Notes: generated by a model not told the origin, from the sequence alone. A stretch of 64,000 bases of DNA from Puia dinghuensis (GCA_026225275.1 JAMFSL010000090.1:1-64000); one strand, 5' to 3'; numbered from the stretch's first letter, positions 17,958 through 27,403 are shown. A program made the numbers and translations.

Positions 17958-20345
17958 ATGCTAAAGAACCTCCTTTCTGTCGCTCTGCGCAATTTCAAAC
18001 GAGATAAATGGTATAGTCTGCTGAATATCCTGGGGCTGACGATTGGGATCACGTTCGGGCTTTTATTGATCTTTTATATAAAAGATGAGCTGAGTTACGA
18101 CCGTTATAATGAAAAGCTGGACAGGATCTACCGGATCAACTCTTACATCAAGGAGCCTGAAAAGGATATGCTGAAATGGACGAGTACGCAGCATCCTCTT
18201 GGGCCTATGTTGAAAAGGGAGTTTCCGGAAGTAGAAGAATCCGTTAGGTTTGTCAATGACGGCAAAGACATGTTTCAGCTGGACGATCTGCGTCTCTACA
18301 TAGAAAAGGTGTATTACGCCGATAGCACGGTGTTCAAGGTCTTTACCTATCCTTTCCTGGAAGGCGATCCCCGGACGGCCCTGGTAGCCCCTCATTCCAT
18401 GGTGTTGACCCAATCGGTAGCGGAAGCGTATTTTGGGAAGAGTACAGGCATTGTCGGTAAATCGTTGCGGAATGACAAGGGTGAGGTCTTTAAGATCACG
18501 GGGGTGGTAAAAGATGTGCCCATGCATTCGCATCTTCGATTCAACATATTGCTATCGTTGAGTACAGCGGGGAAAGATTTCGATCAGAACTGGGGAGGCT
18601 TTAATATCTACACCTATGTCCTGCTGAGGCCGAACGTCGATGCTGCGACCTTTGAAAAGAAGCTGCTGCCCATGTATGATAAGTATATGGCTCCCATTTT
18701 TGCCCAATACAATATCAAGATCCACTATGGGGTACAGCCGGTAGGCGCCATTCATTTACATTCCGATATGGAGGGCGAGCCGGAAGAGCTAGGGAGTATT
18801 TCCTATATCTATATTTTTGGTTCGGTAGCCTTGTTTATGCTGCTAATAGCCTGTATCAATTATATGAACCTGACGACGGCCCGTTCCGCCAGGAGGGCCA
18901 AAGAGATTGGTATTCGAAAGGTAACAGGGTCTACCCAAATACAGCTGGTCGCGCAGTTTCTGATAGAGTCTACGCTGACGGCTATTTTTGCCCTGCTGCT
19001 TAGTATTGGATGTATAGCTTTGCTGCTGCCGCTGTTCAATTCGCTTTCAGGAAAATCTATTTCTTTTGGCGCCCTAATGGAGCCCTCGACTTTTCTGATC
19101 CTTCTGGCGGTCATCCTGTTCGTAGGGGTGGTAGGCGGAAGTTATCCGGCCTTTTATCTCTCGAAGTTTAATCCCATCCATGTGTTAAAAGGGGCTCTTT
19201 CGAAAGGTTCCAGCAATGCTACTTTGCGCCGGACATTGGTGGTGGTGCAGTTTTCGATCTCGATGATCATGATCATCTGTACCTGGGTCGTTTACAACCA
19301 GCTGAAATATCTGCAAAATAAGGACGTCGGATTTGACAAGCACGAAGTGGTGTCATTGACGGTAAATGCGAGCAGCGATGTCAGCGGGAAGATCTCTGCC
19401 TTCAAAAATGAAATGCGAAAGAATCCGCAGGTTATTGCCGTAAGCACGTCCCAGCTCGTCCCCGGAAACGATCCCGGTTTCAACCTGTTTGAAATTGAGT
19501 CCAAAAAGGGCTTTGTCGATAAGGGGGTATTCGTATACGGCGCGGATGAAGACTATTTCAAAACGCTGGGTATGACTATCAAGAAAGGTCGAAATTTTTA
19601 TAGCCGTTCGTCCGATACTTTGCATGGCATCATTGTCAATGAGAACATGGTCAACTATTTTGGCTGGGATAACCCGATCGGGAAACGAGTGAAATTTCCA
19701 GGAGACACGTCGGGCCGTTATTGGGAAGTTGTTGGGGTCGTGAATGATTTCAACCAGCGGTCGCTTTATAACCCTGTTGCGCCATTGATCATTCGTTATA
19801 ACCAAAATAATGCCGGCATCCAGCTCAAGCTGGATCCAAAGAATATCCCCGCAACCATCGCCGGCATTGAAAAAACATGGAAAGCTTATTTTCCTGACCT
19901 TCCCTTCACCTATAAATTCCTTGACCAGGATTTCGATTCACAGTATGCTGCCGATCAAAAAAGGGGTAAGATATTCACTAGCTTTTCCATTCTGACGATC
20001 TTCATCACTTGTCTGGGTTTACTGGGGTTGATCGCCTTCACCACGGAACAGCGGCAGAAAGAGATCAGCATCCGGAAGATCATGGGTGCGGGGATCGGGC
20101 AGATCGTGCCGTTGCTGACGACGAATTTTATTGTACTGGTGGGTGTATCGTGCCTTGTCGCTTTCCCTATAGCTTGGGTATTTATGCACAACTGGCTGAA
20201 GATATTTACATATAATACTGGTCTTACGCCGTTGCCATTTTTACTATCGGCACTGACCGTGTTGCTGATCACGATGCTGACCGTGGCTTTTCATACTTTA
20301 AAGGCAGCGGTTGCCAATCCGTCGAAATCGCTGCGGACGGAATGA
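17958..20345 (+). CDS. ABC transporter permease, FtsX/MacB type
   Basis: 795 residues. An N-terminal membrane helix (LLNILGLTIGITFGLLL) precedes a large periplasmic MacB-like core. Three helices follow near 285-400, containing the MNLTTARSARRAKEIGIRK motif, then a second periplasmic domain, and a final three-helix block (about 670-785) with EISIRKIMGA. This two-core layout is typical of the Bacteroidota 800-residue permeases. No ATPase gene is adjacent, so the energy partner must be encoded elsewhere. Substrate unknown; peptide antibiotics, lipids or lipoproteins are the usual family options. A homologous gene lies at 31389-33866. Confidence 0.88.
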   Translation: MLKNLLSVALRNFKRDKWYSLLNILGLTIGITFGLLLIFYIKDELSYDRYNEKLDRIYRINSYIKEPEKDMLKWTSTQHPLGPMLKREFPEVEESVRFVNDGKDMFQLDDLRLYIEKVYYADSTVFKVFTYPFLEGDPRTALVAPHSMVLTQSVAEAYFGKSTGIVGKSLRNDKGEVFKITGVVKDVPMHSHLRFNILLSLSTAGKDFDQNWGGFNIYTYVLLRPNVDAATFEKKLLPMYDKYMAPIFAQYNIKIHYGVQPVGAIHLHSDMEGEPEELGSISYIYIFGSVALFMLLIACINYMNLTTARSARRAKEIGIRKVTGSTQIQLVAQFLIESTLTAIFALLLSIGCIALLLPLFNSLSGKSISFGALMEPSTFLILLAVILFVGVVGGSYPAFYLSKFNPIHVLKGALSKGSSNATLRRTLVVVQFSISMIMIICTWVVYNQLKYLQNKDVGFDKHEVVSLTVNASSDVSGKISAFKNEMRKNPQVIAVSTSQLVPGNDPGFNLFEIESKKGFVDKGVFVYGADEDYFKTLGMTIKKGRNFYSRSSDTLHGIIVNENMVNYFGWDNPIGKRVKFPGDTSGRYWEVVGVVNDFNQRSLYNPVAPLIIRYNQNNAGIQLKLDPKNIPATIAGIEKTWKAYFPDLPFTYKFLDQDFDSQYAADQKRGKIFTSFSILTIFITCLGLLGLIAFTTEQRQKEISIRKIMGAGIGQIVPLLTTNFIVLVGVSCLVAFPIAWVFMHNWLKIFTYNTGLTPLPFLLSALTVLLITMLTVAFHTLKAAVANPSKSLRTE

Positions 20346-20378
20346 GGGTGGCTGAGAGGCGTCTACTGATCAAGTGGG

Positions 20379-21668
20379 CTAACGGCTCAGGCGATATAAA
20401 AGCAATGCCGCGCGCTGGATGCTTAAGGGGTATTCCTTCAGATTGATCGTTTCCCCTGCTTTATGGGCGCCATCACCCGGAGCCCCCAGTCCGTCGAGAC
20501 AGTCTACGTATTGAGCGATGTCGGAGATATCGCCGGCTCCTCTTAGGCCGGGGTCGCCTGCTACGGTTGGCCCCATTCCCATGTCTGTTGTTATTTTCGA
20601 CAGTGCCGTTACAAGGCGGAGATTGCCGGGTGTCGGTTCCATCGCTGGCAGGCCGTCGATGAATTGAATGGTGGAATGCGTTCCGGGGAGGCTGTTGACA
20701 ACGATGGCCCGCATTTTCTCCCGGGCGACATTCTTTTGCGTTTCCGTGAGAAAGCGAAGGTCGCCGGTAACGCGGGTTACGGGGGAGATGATATTGGTTT
20801 TTCCCAGCGCGATGCCGCGTGCGTCCCCGCCCTCCATCTTTATTTCTGATCCACCGACGATCAGTCCGGGATTGAATGTAAGGTATTGTTCGCCGCTGAG
20901 CTGTTCGCGGAAGGTATTGAGTATCCGGGCTGCCTCATAGATGGCGCCATCGCCGGCCGAATCCGAGAAGACGCGGGAGGAATGGCCTGTTTTGGCTGTT
21001 ACGCTGACCGTCCAGCCGCTGGCGCCACGGCGGGCGGCTGCCACGGTGTTGAGGCCCTGGGCGGATTCGAAGCCCAAGGCGATATCGCAGGTTCTGGCCC
21101 GGGCGATGAAGTCCTGGCGGGCTATTGCGTGGGGAGTGCCGGAGCGTTCTTCGTCTCCTGTGAAATAGGCGATGATATTCATGTCCTGCAGTTGACCGGC
21201 TGCTTGCAAGGCCTGTAAGGCGGTGATGATGGCTACGTCGCCGCCTTTGATATCGTTGACGCCCTGGCCTGTGGCCGTCGAATCATTAAGCACCGTATAG
21301 GGACCGGCGGGCATATCGGGTTCGAAGACCGTGTCGAGGTGACCAATGAGGAAGAGTTTTTTACCTTTTTTGCCCACATGAGTGGCGACGAGGTGACCGG
21401 CGCGGTGGAGAGAGTCCGGTTCGTTGACCCATTCGATGGTAAAGCCCAGTTTTTCGAGTTCATGGGCATAAAGGGAACCCACCTTTTTCACTCCTTCAAT
21501 GTTGAGGGTGCCACTGTTGATATTAACGGTTTCGATGAGCAGCTGCATGGCAGCGCTCATGTGGGTGTTGACGTAGGCGATGGCCTTTTTTTCCGGCGCG
21601 GTGAGCTGGGTGTAACCTGGTGTAGCGGCGAGGGCCGGCAGCAGCAGGGAAAGCAGTAGTTTTCTCAT
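20379..21668 (-). CDS. M20-family metallopeptidase (glutamate carboxypeptidase type), exported
   Basis: 429 residues from the ATG at 21668; the longer reading to 21818 lacks a signal and would run into the next gene. MRKLLLSLLLPALAATPGYTQ is a signal peptide. Zinc-ligand motifs are in order: GHLDTVF, GVNDIKGG, TGDEERSG, ALGFES, and a C-terminal GDGAHKAGE with the last His. The two-metal M20 pattern of carboxypeptidase G2-like enzymes is complete, with a dimerisation domain (TGHSSRVFS) between. It is likely a periplasmic amidase or peptidase. A 104-base gap separates it from the GH43 gene on the same strand. Confidence 0.85.
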   Translation of the reverse strand: MRKLLLSLLLPALAATPGYTQLTAPEKKAIAYVNTHMSAAMQLLIETVNINSGTLNIEGVKKVGSLYAHELEKLGFTIEWVNEPDSLHRAGHLVATHVGKKGKKLFLIGHLDTVFEPDMPAGPYTVLNDSTATGQGVNDIKGGDVAIITALQALQAAGQLQDMNIIAYFTGDEERSGTPHAIARQDFIARARTCDIALGFESAQGLNTVAAARRGASGWTVSVTAKTGHSSRVFSDSAGDGAIYEAARILNTFREQLSGEQYLTFNPGLIVGGSEIKMEGGDARGIALGKTNIISPVTRVTGDLRFLTETQKNVAREKMRAIVVNSLPGTHSTIQFIDGLPAMEPTPGNLRLVTALSKITTDMGMGPTVAGDPGLRGAGDISDIAQYVDCLDGLGAPGDGAHKAGETINLKEYPLSIQRAALLLYRLSR

Positions 21669-21771
21669 GATGACTAAAGATACTATTTCCTGGGATTTAT
21701 TCACCTGACTTAAAGAATGCTTATTTCCTGCCCTGTCTACCTGATGGGTTCGGTGGCGGCAGTATGCAGTC

Positions 21772-22785
21772 TTATTTTGGCGATAAAAGCGCTGCGGCGG
21801 GAAGCGGGCGAGGTGCAACGCCTTCGTGTGTGATCTTCACCGGGCGGATGAGACCGTCGGGATCAAATTCCATTTTGTCGATACAGACTACGCGGTGGTT
21901 GGCGTCGGTCTCGCCCAGGGGGCGTCGGTGGTAGACGATATAGTAGTCGTCGGTTTTGGGGATATGCAGGACGGAATGGTGGCCGGCGCCGGTGGCAACT
22001 GCCATGTCTTGCTGGAGGATCTTGCCGATCCTTTTGAAAGGGCCGAAGGGTTTATCAGCGATGGCATAGGCGACCGAGTAGTCGGGGCCGGTCCAGCCGC
22101 CTTCAGACCACATCAGGTAATATTTTCCTTTACGCTCAATCATATAAGGGCCTTCGACATAGTGGTCGGGGGTAATCTCTTTGAAAGTGGCGCCATCGGG
22201 GAATGGTTCAAAGCCCGTGAAGTCGGAACGCATTTTGGCGATGTTGCAATGTCGCCAGCCGCCGTAGATGAGGTACCAGGCGCCGTCGGCGGGATCCTGG
22301 AATACGGCCTGGTCGATAGGTTGAGCACCGTTGTGGAATTTATCGATGAGCGGATGGCCAAGGTAATCTTTGTAGGGGCCTTCGGGGCGGTCAGCGACGG
22401 CGATACCGATGCCACCCATAGAGGAATCGTTCTGGATATCATTAGCGCCGAAGAAGAAATAATATTTGCCGTCTTTTTTGGCGATGGCCGGTGCCCACAT
22501 GGCTTTTTTGGCCCAGCGGATGGCGGTGGTGTCGAGAATATGGGGGTGTTTGTACCAATGGACGAGGTCGGGGGAGGAGAAGGCGTCGAAGAAGACCTGG
22601 TCTTTATAAGGAGCGGAATAAGTAGGATAGACCCAATAGGTATTGTCATAGACGGCGGTTTCCGGATCGGCGTACCAGCCGGGGAAGATGGGATTGCCGG
22701 AGGGCGACGCATGGCGGGATGCGGACGAGGTGGTCAGGAGGCAGGCGAGCGAAAGGAAGGCGATCAGCAGGCTATTTTTGTTCAT
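21772..22785 (-). CDS. GH43-family glycoside hydrolase, exported
   Basis: 337 residues with a signal peptide (MNKNSLLIAFLSLACLL). The GH43 triad regions are visible: the base in FPGWYADPETA, the pKa modulator in PIDQAVFQD, and the acid in YVEGPYMIERKGKYYLM. Propeller repeats such as KYYFFFG and WYLIYGGW support the fold. Family options are arabinofuranosidase, xylosidase and galactosidase. The start overlaps the end of the upstream DUF4239-type gene by 14 bases, indicating translational coupling. It is on the opposite strand from, and unlike, the GH43 at 3243. Confidence 0.85.
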   Translation of the reverse strand: MNKNSLLIAFLSLACLLTTSSASRHASPSGNPIFPGWYADPETAVYDNTYWVYPTYSAPYKDQVFFDAFSSPDLVHWYKHPHILDTTAIRWAKKAMWAPAIAKKDGKYYFFFGANDIQNDSSMGGIGIAVADRPEGPYKDYLGHPLIDKFHNGAQPIDQAVFQDPADGAWYLIYGGWRHCNIAKMRSDFTGFEPFPDGATFKEITPDHYVEGPYMIERKGKYYLMWSEGGWTGPDYSVAYAIADKPFGPFKRIGKILQQDMAVATGAGHHSVLHIPKTDDYYIVYHRRPLGETDANHRVVCIDKMEFDPDGLIRPVKITHEGVAPRPLPAAALLSPK

Positions 22786-23536
22786 CCTTGTAATGTTTCA
22801 AAATTTTTGTGAATGCGCTGGGCTCGATTTTGAGCAATCCTTTATAAGGATGATCGAGCAGATTGACCAGCATCAGGTTGAAGACGATGACGATGGAGAA
22901 CAGCAGGATCTTGATAAAATGCGCCCAATTGTTGTTCGTTTTGAACAGGATGGCAAACAGAATGATAATGATTCCGCCTGCCAGCAATATCCTCCACATC
23001 AATGGCGGCAGGGAAGGGTCAATATCGGAGATGCGGATGATCCTGGCCTCACCGAACTGGTTAACACTCGTGACCATCGAGGCATACCATATTTTTTCAT
23101 TTTCCGTGGAGGGTCGGATCACATAGATCATATCCCATACCTTATTGTATTTCTGCTGGGTGCGACTACTGGTCGTATCATGCTCCATGGCGGGAAATTC
23201 GTCGTCGACCACGGAGCTGACATAATCGATGACAGTGGTCCTGATCTTTTTGCCGGTGGTAGAATCGGGGAAGGCGTAACTGGCCCTGTACAGGTTGAAG
23301 ACTTTCGACGATTCTTCCTGTATCCTGTCGCCGGTGTTCTGGTATTGTTCCCATACGATGACTACAATAAAGGCCAACAGAATGGAATAGACCGCTACGA
23401 TACCGCCATAGATAATACCGCCGATGTCCAGGTCTATGGAAAAGCGCTGCAGGTATTTGTTGCGTTTTACCAGGAGGAAAACAGCTGCGATGCACAGCAG
23501 GAAAATCAGTGCTGCTACATAAAAATGATTGAACAT
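22772..23536 (-). CDS. DUF4239 (bestrophin-like) membrane protein
   Basis: 254 residues. Membrane segments are at 6-25, a GIIYGGIVAVYSILLAFIVVIVWEQY block near 40-65, and a C-terminal pair (ILLAGGIIIILFAILF, ILLFSIVIVFNLMLVNLLDHP). The pattern E-x4-NxxDRIQEES with a soluble middle, then LDHPYKG, is characteristic of DUF4239 proteins, which resemble bestrophin-type channels. Function not established here. The last 14 bases overlap the GH43 start. Its own start lies 69 bases from that of the divergent DUF1080 gene. Confidence 0.7.
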   Translation of the reverse strand: MFNHFYVAALIFLLCIAAVFLLVKRNKYLQRFSIDLDIGGIIYGGIVAVYSILLAFIVVIVWEQYQNTGDRIQEESSKVFNLYRASYAFPDSTTGKKIRTTVIDYVSSVVDDEFPAMEHDTTSSRTQQKYNKVWDMIYVIRPSTENEKIWYASMVTSVNQFGEARIIRISDIDPSLPPLMWRILLAGGIIIILFAILFKTNNNWAHFIKILLFSIVIVFNLMLVNLLDHPYKGLLKIEPSAFTKILKHYKDEQK

Positions 23537-23605
23537 AGATCGGTCAGATAGTTGTCCGGCAAACTACGTAAAAAAATGATGTATCTTACTTTCAAAATAT
23601 TTTTC

Positions 23606-24538
23606 ATGAAAAGCAGGTTATTAGCTGTTATACTGATCATGAGCTGCCTTGCAGGATATAGCATGCCGTCGTCAGATACGACTACCTTGTTAGGGCGTTG
23701 GGATATTAACGTATACTACCCCGGGAAAATTCTGCCCTCATGGCTGGAGGTTACGAAATCTGGTAACCGTACGCTGGTAGGACGGTTTGTGGGTACTGGC
23801 GGAAGCGCGCGACCGATTTCGCGGGTGTATTTAGTGGATGGCAAAATGAGCTTTTCCATTCCGCCGCAATGGGAGCGGGATGACAAGGACCTGACCGTCG
23901 AAGGTGTTCTGCAGGGAGACAGTCTTTCAGGAACGATGGTGACGCCAGGCGGCACGACATACAACTGGGTAGGCCACCGCGCTCCGACCCTTCGGCGCAG
24001 CGGGATCATTATGTGGGGCGCGCCGGTGAAACTTTTCGATGGCGCCGATCTGAAAGGCTGGCATGCGTCGAGTGAGAACAATCAATGGTTAGCGGAGTCC
24101 GGCATTCTCCGCAGCCCGCACTCCGGGTCGAATATTATAACAGATGAGAAGTTCACCGACTTCAAGCTGCATATTGAATTCCGTTATCCTGATGGCAGCA
24201 ACAGCGGGGTATATCTGAGAGGCCGTTATGAGGTTCAGATCCAGGACACTAAGTTGCCCGAGCCGCCAAATAATCAAATGAGCGCGGTATATGGGTTTTT
24301 GCCACCGATCGAGCAGATGGCGAAGGGATCGGGTCAATGGCAGTACTATGATATAACATTAGTGGGGCGGTTGGTCACCGTTGTCTTCAATGGCAAGACG
24401 GTGATCTGCAATGCGGAGATACCGGGTGTTACCGGCGGTGCGTTGGACAGCAATGAAGGGGAGCCAGGACCGATCTATCTGCAGGGGGATCATGGGCCGA
24501 TCGAATTCCGGAATATCACTATCACGCGGAGGCAATAA
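23606..24538 (+). CDS. DUF1080 (3-keto-disaccharide hydrolase-type) protein, exported
   Basis: 310 residues from the ATG at 23606, which begins a signal peptide (MKSRLLAVILIMSCLAGYS). Residues about 28-130 form a beta-rich extra domain; the DUF1080 jelly roll follows (VKLFDGADLKGWHA, NSGVYLRGRYEVQI, then GPIYLQGDHGPIEFRNI). DUF1080 domains have been linked to hydrolysis of 3-keto-glycosides and to carbohydrate binding. It leads a run with a membrane protein, a subunit-3 protein, a GMC oxidoreductase and a TIM-barrel protein. An alternative start at 23552 would add a short non-signal leader and is disfavoured. Confidence 0.82.
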   Translation: MKSRLLAVILIMSCLAGYSMPSSDTTTLLGRWDINVYYPGKILPSWLEVTKSGNRTLVGRFVGTGGSARPISRVYLVDGKMSFSIPPQWERDDKDLTVEGVLQGDSLSGTMVTPGGTTYNWVGHRAPTLRRSGIIMWGAPVKLFDGADLKGWHASSENNQWLAESGILRSPHSGSNIITDEKFTDFKLHIEFRYPDGSNSGVYLRGRYEVQIQDTKLPEPPNNQMSAVYGFLPPIEQMAKGSGQWQYYDITLVGRLVTVVFNGKTVICNAEIPGVTGGALDSNEGEPGPIYLQGDHGPIEFRNITITRRQ

Positions 24539-24541
24539 GGC

Positions 24542-25141
24542 ATGGAAAAATTGATTGGCGTGCTGTCGGGAATAGCTATCGGCAGCGCGCAGCTGATCTA
24601 TCTCATCAATGGATTGCAAAAGAAAGTTACGCCCAGTGTGCTGTCGTGGTTTGGCTGGGCCTGCCTGATGGGGATGAGTGTGGTTTCCCAGGTGATTGCC
24701 AAAGGGTGGCAATGGAGCATGACCGCCATTCTTTGCTCGACGGCCGGATGTATAACGATTGCGGCGGTGGCCTTTTTTAGCGGGAATTATTCTTTCAGGC
24801 GCCGTGACTGGTGGTTTTTATTGGCGGGGTTGTCGTGTATGGGTGTATACCTTGGGTCGGCCAATCCGTGGGTGACGACTATCTTCGCTATCATTGCGGA
24901 TGCACTGCTGGGCATACCGACGTTCGTTAAAGCTTACAGGGATCCGGTTACCGAACGGTCGGCTGCGTGGATACTGGGGGTGGTGTCATCGTCGTTGGCG
25001 CTGGCAATATGTGTGGGGCATGATGTGATCTACGTATTGTTCCCGGCATATTTGTGGGTGTTCAATGCGGGGATGGTAGGGTTGACCAGGCGCCGTCGCC
25101 AAAGGCTATGGCGCCCGAGGGAGGGAATGATGAATTTTTAA
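24542..25141 (+). CDS. PQ-loop/SWEET-like membrane protein
   Basis: 199 residues with about seven hydrophobic segments. Two similar stretches, AQLIYLINGLQKKVTPSVLS and LLGIPTFVKAYRDPVTERSA, each have a helix, a basic turn and a Ser/Trp helix, as in PQ-loop proteins. This suggests a duplicated carrier, but the family is not certain. It starts 3 bases after the DUF1080 stop, so tight coupling is likely. The last residues (RRRRQRLWRPREGMM) come from a copy of the dispersed GC-rich repeat, which appears to have replaced or extended the native C-terminus. Confidence 0.6.
   Translation: MEKLIGVLSGIAIGSAQLIYLINGLQKKVTPSVLSWFGWACLMGMSVVSQVIAKGWQWSMTAILCSTAGCITIAAVAFFSGNYSFRRRDWWFLLAGLSCMGVYLGSANPWVTTIFAIIADALLGIPTFVKAYRDPVTERSAAWILGVVSSSLALAICVGHDVIYVLFPAYLWVFNAGMVGLTRRRRQRLWRPREGMMNF
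25089..25124. repeat. Dispersed GC-rich palindromic element, short copy at a gene end
   Basis: GGCGCC-GTCGCCAAAGGCTAT-GGCGCC forms an inverted repeat followed by CGAGGGAGGG. It equals the copy at 28252-28316 with about 38 inner bases missing. It encodes the basic tail of the PQ-loop-like protein. Confidence 0.65.
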
Positions 25142-25231
25142 CCTGTATTAGTCGATTTAGCACTTATTAGCGGATGGATGCGTGACGGGATGTAAAAGAT
25201 TACCTACATTTCTTGTCTCAATTGCTCTGTC

Positions 25232-25684
25232 ATGAACCGACGTCACGCTGTTACACATCTTACCATTGTTGCGGGCGGATTGATTACTCTCCCTTTTTGG
25301 ATGACGGCCTGTCGCATGAGCGATAAGGATACGCATTTATCCAGCTTTACACCGGAAGAACAAGCTACGCTTGCGAGGATGGTTGACACGATCATTCCCG
25401 CGGGGGCAGGAACGGCGGGGGAGCCCGGCGCGTTAGCGGTAGGGGTGGATAAATTTCTTATTAAGTTAATAGATGATTGTTATGAGGCGGCGGACCGGGA
25501 TAAGGTGAAGCGGCAATTGGCGGCGTATGGCCATTCGACGGATAAGGAGCAGCAAGACTTTATCGCCCTGATCAAGAGTGAGACCATCAGGGGATTCAAT
25601 ACTTCACAGAAGGTCATGGAGGATTATTTACATTACAAGGTTGCGCCAGGTCATTACTACGGTTGCATCGATCTTAAAGCATAA
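25232..25684 (+). CDS. Gluconate 2-dehydrogenase subunit 3 family protein (Tat lipoprotein-like)
   Basis: 150 residues. The start NRRHAVTHLTIVAGGLITLP is a twin-arginine-like signal; WMTAC supplies a possible lipobox Cys. The mature core FTPEEQATLARMVDTIIPA matches the small subunit of GMC-type membrane dehydrogenases, and DYLHYKVAPGHYYGC resembles its C-terminus. The partner GMC subunit starts 4 bases later. In known complexes the small subunit carries the export signal and the flavoprotein is carried with it. The electron acceptor (often a cytochrome c) is not encoded nearby. Confidence 0.82.
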   Translation: MNRRHAVTHLTIVAGGLITLPFWMTACRMSDKDTHLSSFTPEEQATLARMVDTIIPAGAGTAGEPGALAVGVDKFLIKLIDDCYEAADRDKVKRQLAAYGHSTDKEQQDFIALIKSETIRGFNTSQKVMEDYLHYKVAPGHYYGCIDLKA

Positions 25685-25688
25685 AGCC

Positions 25689-27392
25689 ATGCCAGATAAT
25701 AATACAGATTCCGCGAAAAAAAGGACGTACGATGCGATCGTCATCGGATCCGGCGCCAGCGGCGGCTGGGCAGCCAAAGAGTTTTGCGATAAGGGGCTGA
25801 AGACTTTGGTGTTGGAAAGAGGCCGGGAAGTCAAACATATCAAAGATTATCCGAATGCCAGCAAGCCGCCGTGGGATTTCGAGCATCGGGGCACGGTCAC
25901 CCTCGAAGAGAAGAAGAATCACCATAACGCCGTGTTCCTGCGGGAAGAGACCCTCAACTGGGCGCTCCCTGACGACGAGCAACCCTACATCCAGGAAAAG
26001 CCTTTCCGCTGGGTGCGCGGCTATCATATGGGCGGTAAATCCCTATTATGGGCGAGGCAAACACAACGCTGGAGCGATTTTGATTTTGAAGGACCGGTCC
26101 GTGACGGGTTCGCGGTCGACTGGCCCATCCGGTATAAAGACCTCGAGCCCTGGTACAGCTATGTAGAGAAATTTGCGGGAATTGCCGGCAACAGGGACGG
26201 TCTGGCTGAACTACCCGACAGCGAGGTGATGCCGGGCTTTGAGATGAGCTGCATCGAAATGTATTTCAGGGACAGCCTAAAGAAAAATTTCGCGGACCGC
26301 CACCTGATCCAGGCACGATGTGCGCATCTAACCGACCCACAGCCTATTCACCAGCAGCAAGGGCGCACCAAATGCCAGAACCAGACCATGTGTAACCGCG
26401 GTTGTGTTTTCGGCGGCTATTTCAGCAGTAACGCCAGTACGCTGCCCTGGGCCGAACGGACAGGAAACCTTACCATCCGGCCACATTCCGTTGTCCACTC
26501 CGTCATCTATGATGATAAGAAAGGTAAAGCGACCGGGGTTCGGATAATCGATGCCACGACGAAGGAGATGATTGAATTCTATGCGCCGGTGATCTTTGTC
26601 AATGCCTCGACCCTCAACAGCAGTGCGATCCTGCTGAATTCGACTTCCAGCCGGTTCCCTAATGGGTTGGGCAATGATAGCGGACTGCTGGGGAAATTCA
26701 TTTCCTGGCATAATTACCGCGGTAAAGGCGGCGCCGAATTCGAAGGATTCAAAGATAAAAAGACTGACGGACGCAATCCCAGTAACAGTTATATTCCACG
26801 ATTCAGAAATCTGCGCAAACAGGATACCGACTTTCTCCGGGGATATGCCATCGGCATCGGCGGGGGCCGGTCATTCGATTCGGATACCAGTATGATAGGC
26901 GACCAGCTGCGCGAAAATCTATTGCATCCGAAACCCGGTAACTGGCATATCAGCAGTTGGATGATGGGGGAATGCGTGCCACTCGAGAAGAACCATCTCC
27001 GGCTCCATCCCGATCTGAAGGATAAGTATGGTATCCCGCAGATCATCCTGTCCTGCGAATGGTCGGAGAACGACGATAAGATGGTGCAGGATTATATCGA
27101 GCAATCGACGGCGATGTTCGAGAAAGCCGGGTTTATCAATATCAAGATCAATGATACGAAGTCACCGCCCGGGAGCGATATCCACGAGATGGGCGGGGTA
27201 CGGATGGGACATGACCCGAAGGCATCCCTGCTGAATAAATGGAACCAGCTACATTTCTGCAAGAATGTTTTCGTGACCGATGGCGCCTGTATGACCTCTA
27301 CCAGCTGCCAGAATCCGACCCTGACCTATATGGCGATGACGGCCCGCGCCGTGGACTACGCCGTGGAAGAGGGTAAGAAAGGAAATATTTAA
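25689..27392 (+). CDS. GMC oxidoreductase (FAD), glucoside 3-dehydrogenase-like
   Basis: 567 residues. The start at 25689 is chosen because it follows the subunit-3 stop by 4 bases and precedes the FAD fold; the 25578 start overlaps that gene. The dinucleotide motif is IGSGASGGWAAKEF, with LVLERGREVKHI, and the C-terminal end has GGVRMGHDPKASLLN and NPTLTYMAMTARA. It has no signal peptide, as expected for a cargo flavoprotein. Known relatives oxidise sugars at C3 (glucoside 3-dehydrogenase) or act on other alcohols. A C3-oxidase role fits the DUF1080 and TIM-barrel neighbours but is an inference. Confidence 0.88.
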   Translation: MPDNNTDSAKKRTYDAIVIGSGASGGWAAKEFCDKGLKTLVLERGREVKHIKDYPNASKPPWDFEHRGTVTLEEKKNHHNAVFLREETLNWALPDDEQPYIQEKPFRWVRGYHMGGKSLLWARQTQRWSDFDFEGPVRDGFAVDWPIRYKDLEPWYSYVEKFAGIAGNRDGLAELPDSEVMPGFEMSCIEMYFRDSLKKNFADRHLIQARCAHLTDPQPIHQQQGRTKCQNQTMCNRGCVFGGYFSSNASTLPWAERTGNLTIRPHSVVHSVIYDDKKGKATGVRIIDATTKEMIEFYAPVIFVNASTLNSSAILLNSTSSRFPNGLGNDSGLLGKFISWHNYRGKGGAEFEGFKDKKTDGRNPSNSYIPRFRNLRKQDTDFLRGYAIGIGGGRSFDSDTSMIGDQLRENLLHPKPGNWHISSWMMGECVPLEKNHLRLHPDLKDKYGIPQIILSCEWSENDDKMVQDYIEQSTAMFEKAGFINIKINDTKSPPGSDIHEMGGVRMGHDPKASLLNKWNQLHFCKNVFVTDGACMTSTSCQNPTLTYMAMTARAVDYAVEEGKKGNI

Positions 27393-27403
27393 AAAATCTT
27401 TTT

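Noticed and set aside
21826-22812. Plus-strand open frame of 328 codons
   Set aside because: It lies opposite the GH43 gene, which has all family motifs; a shadow of high-GC codon bias.
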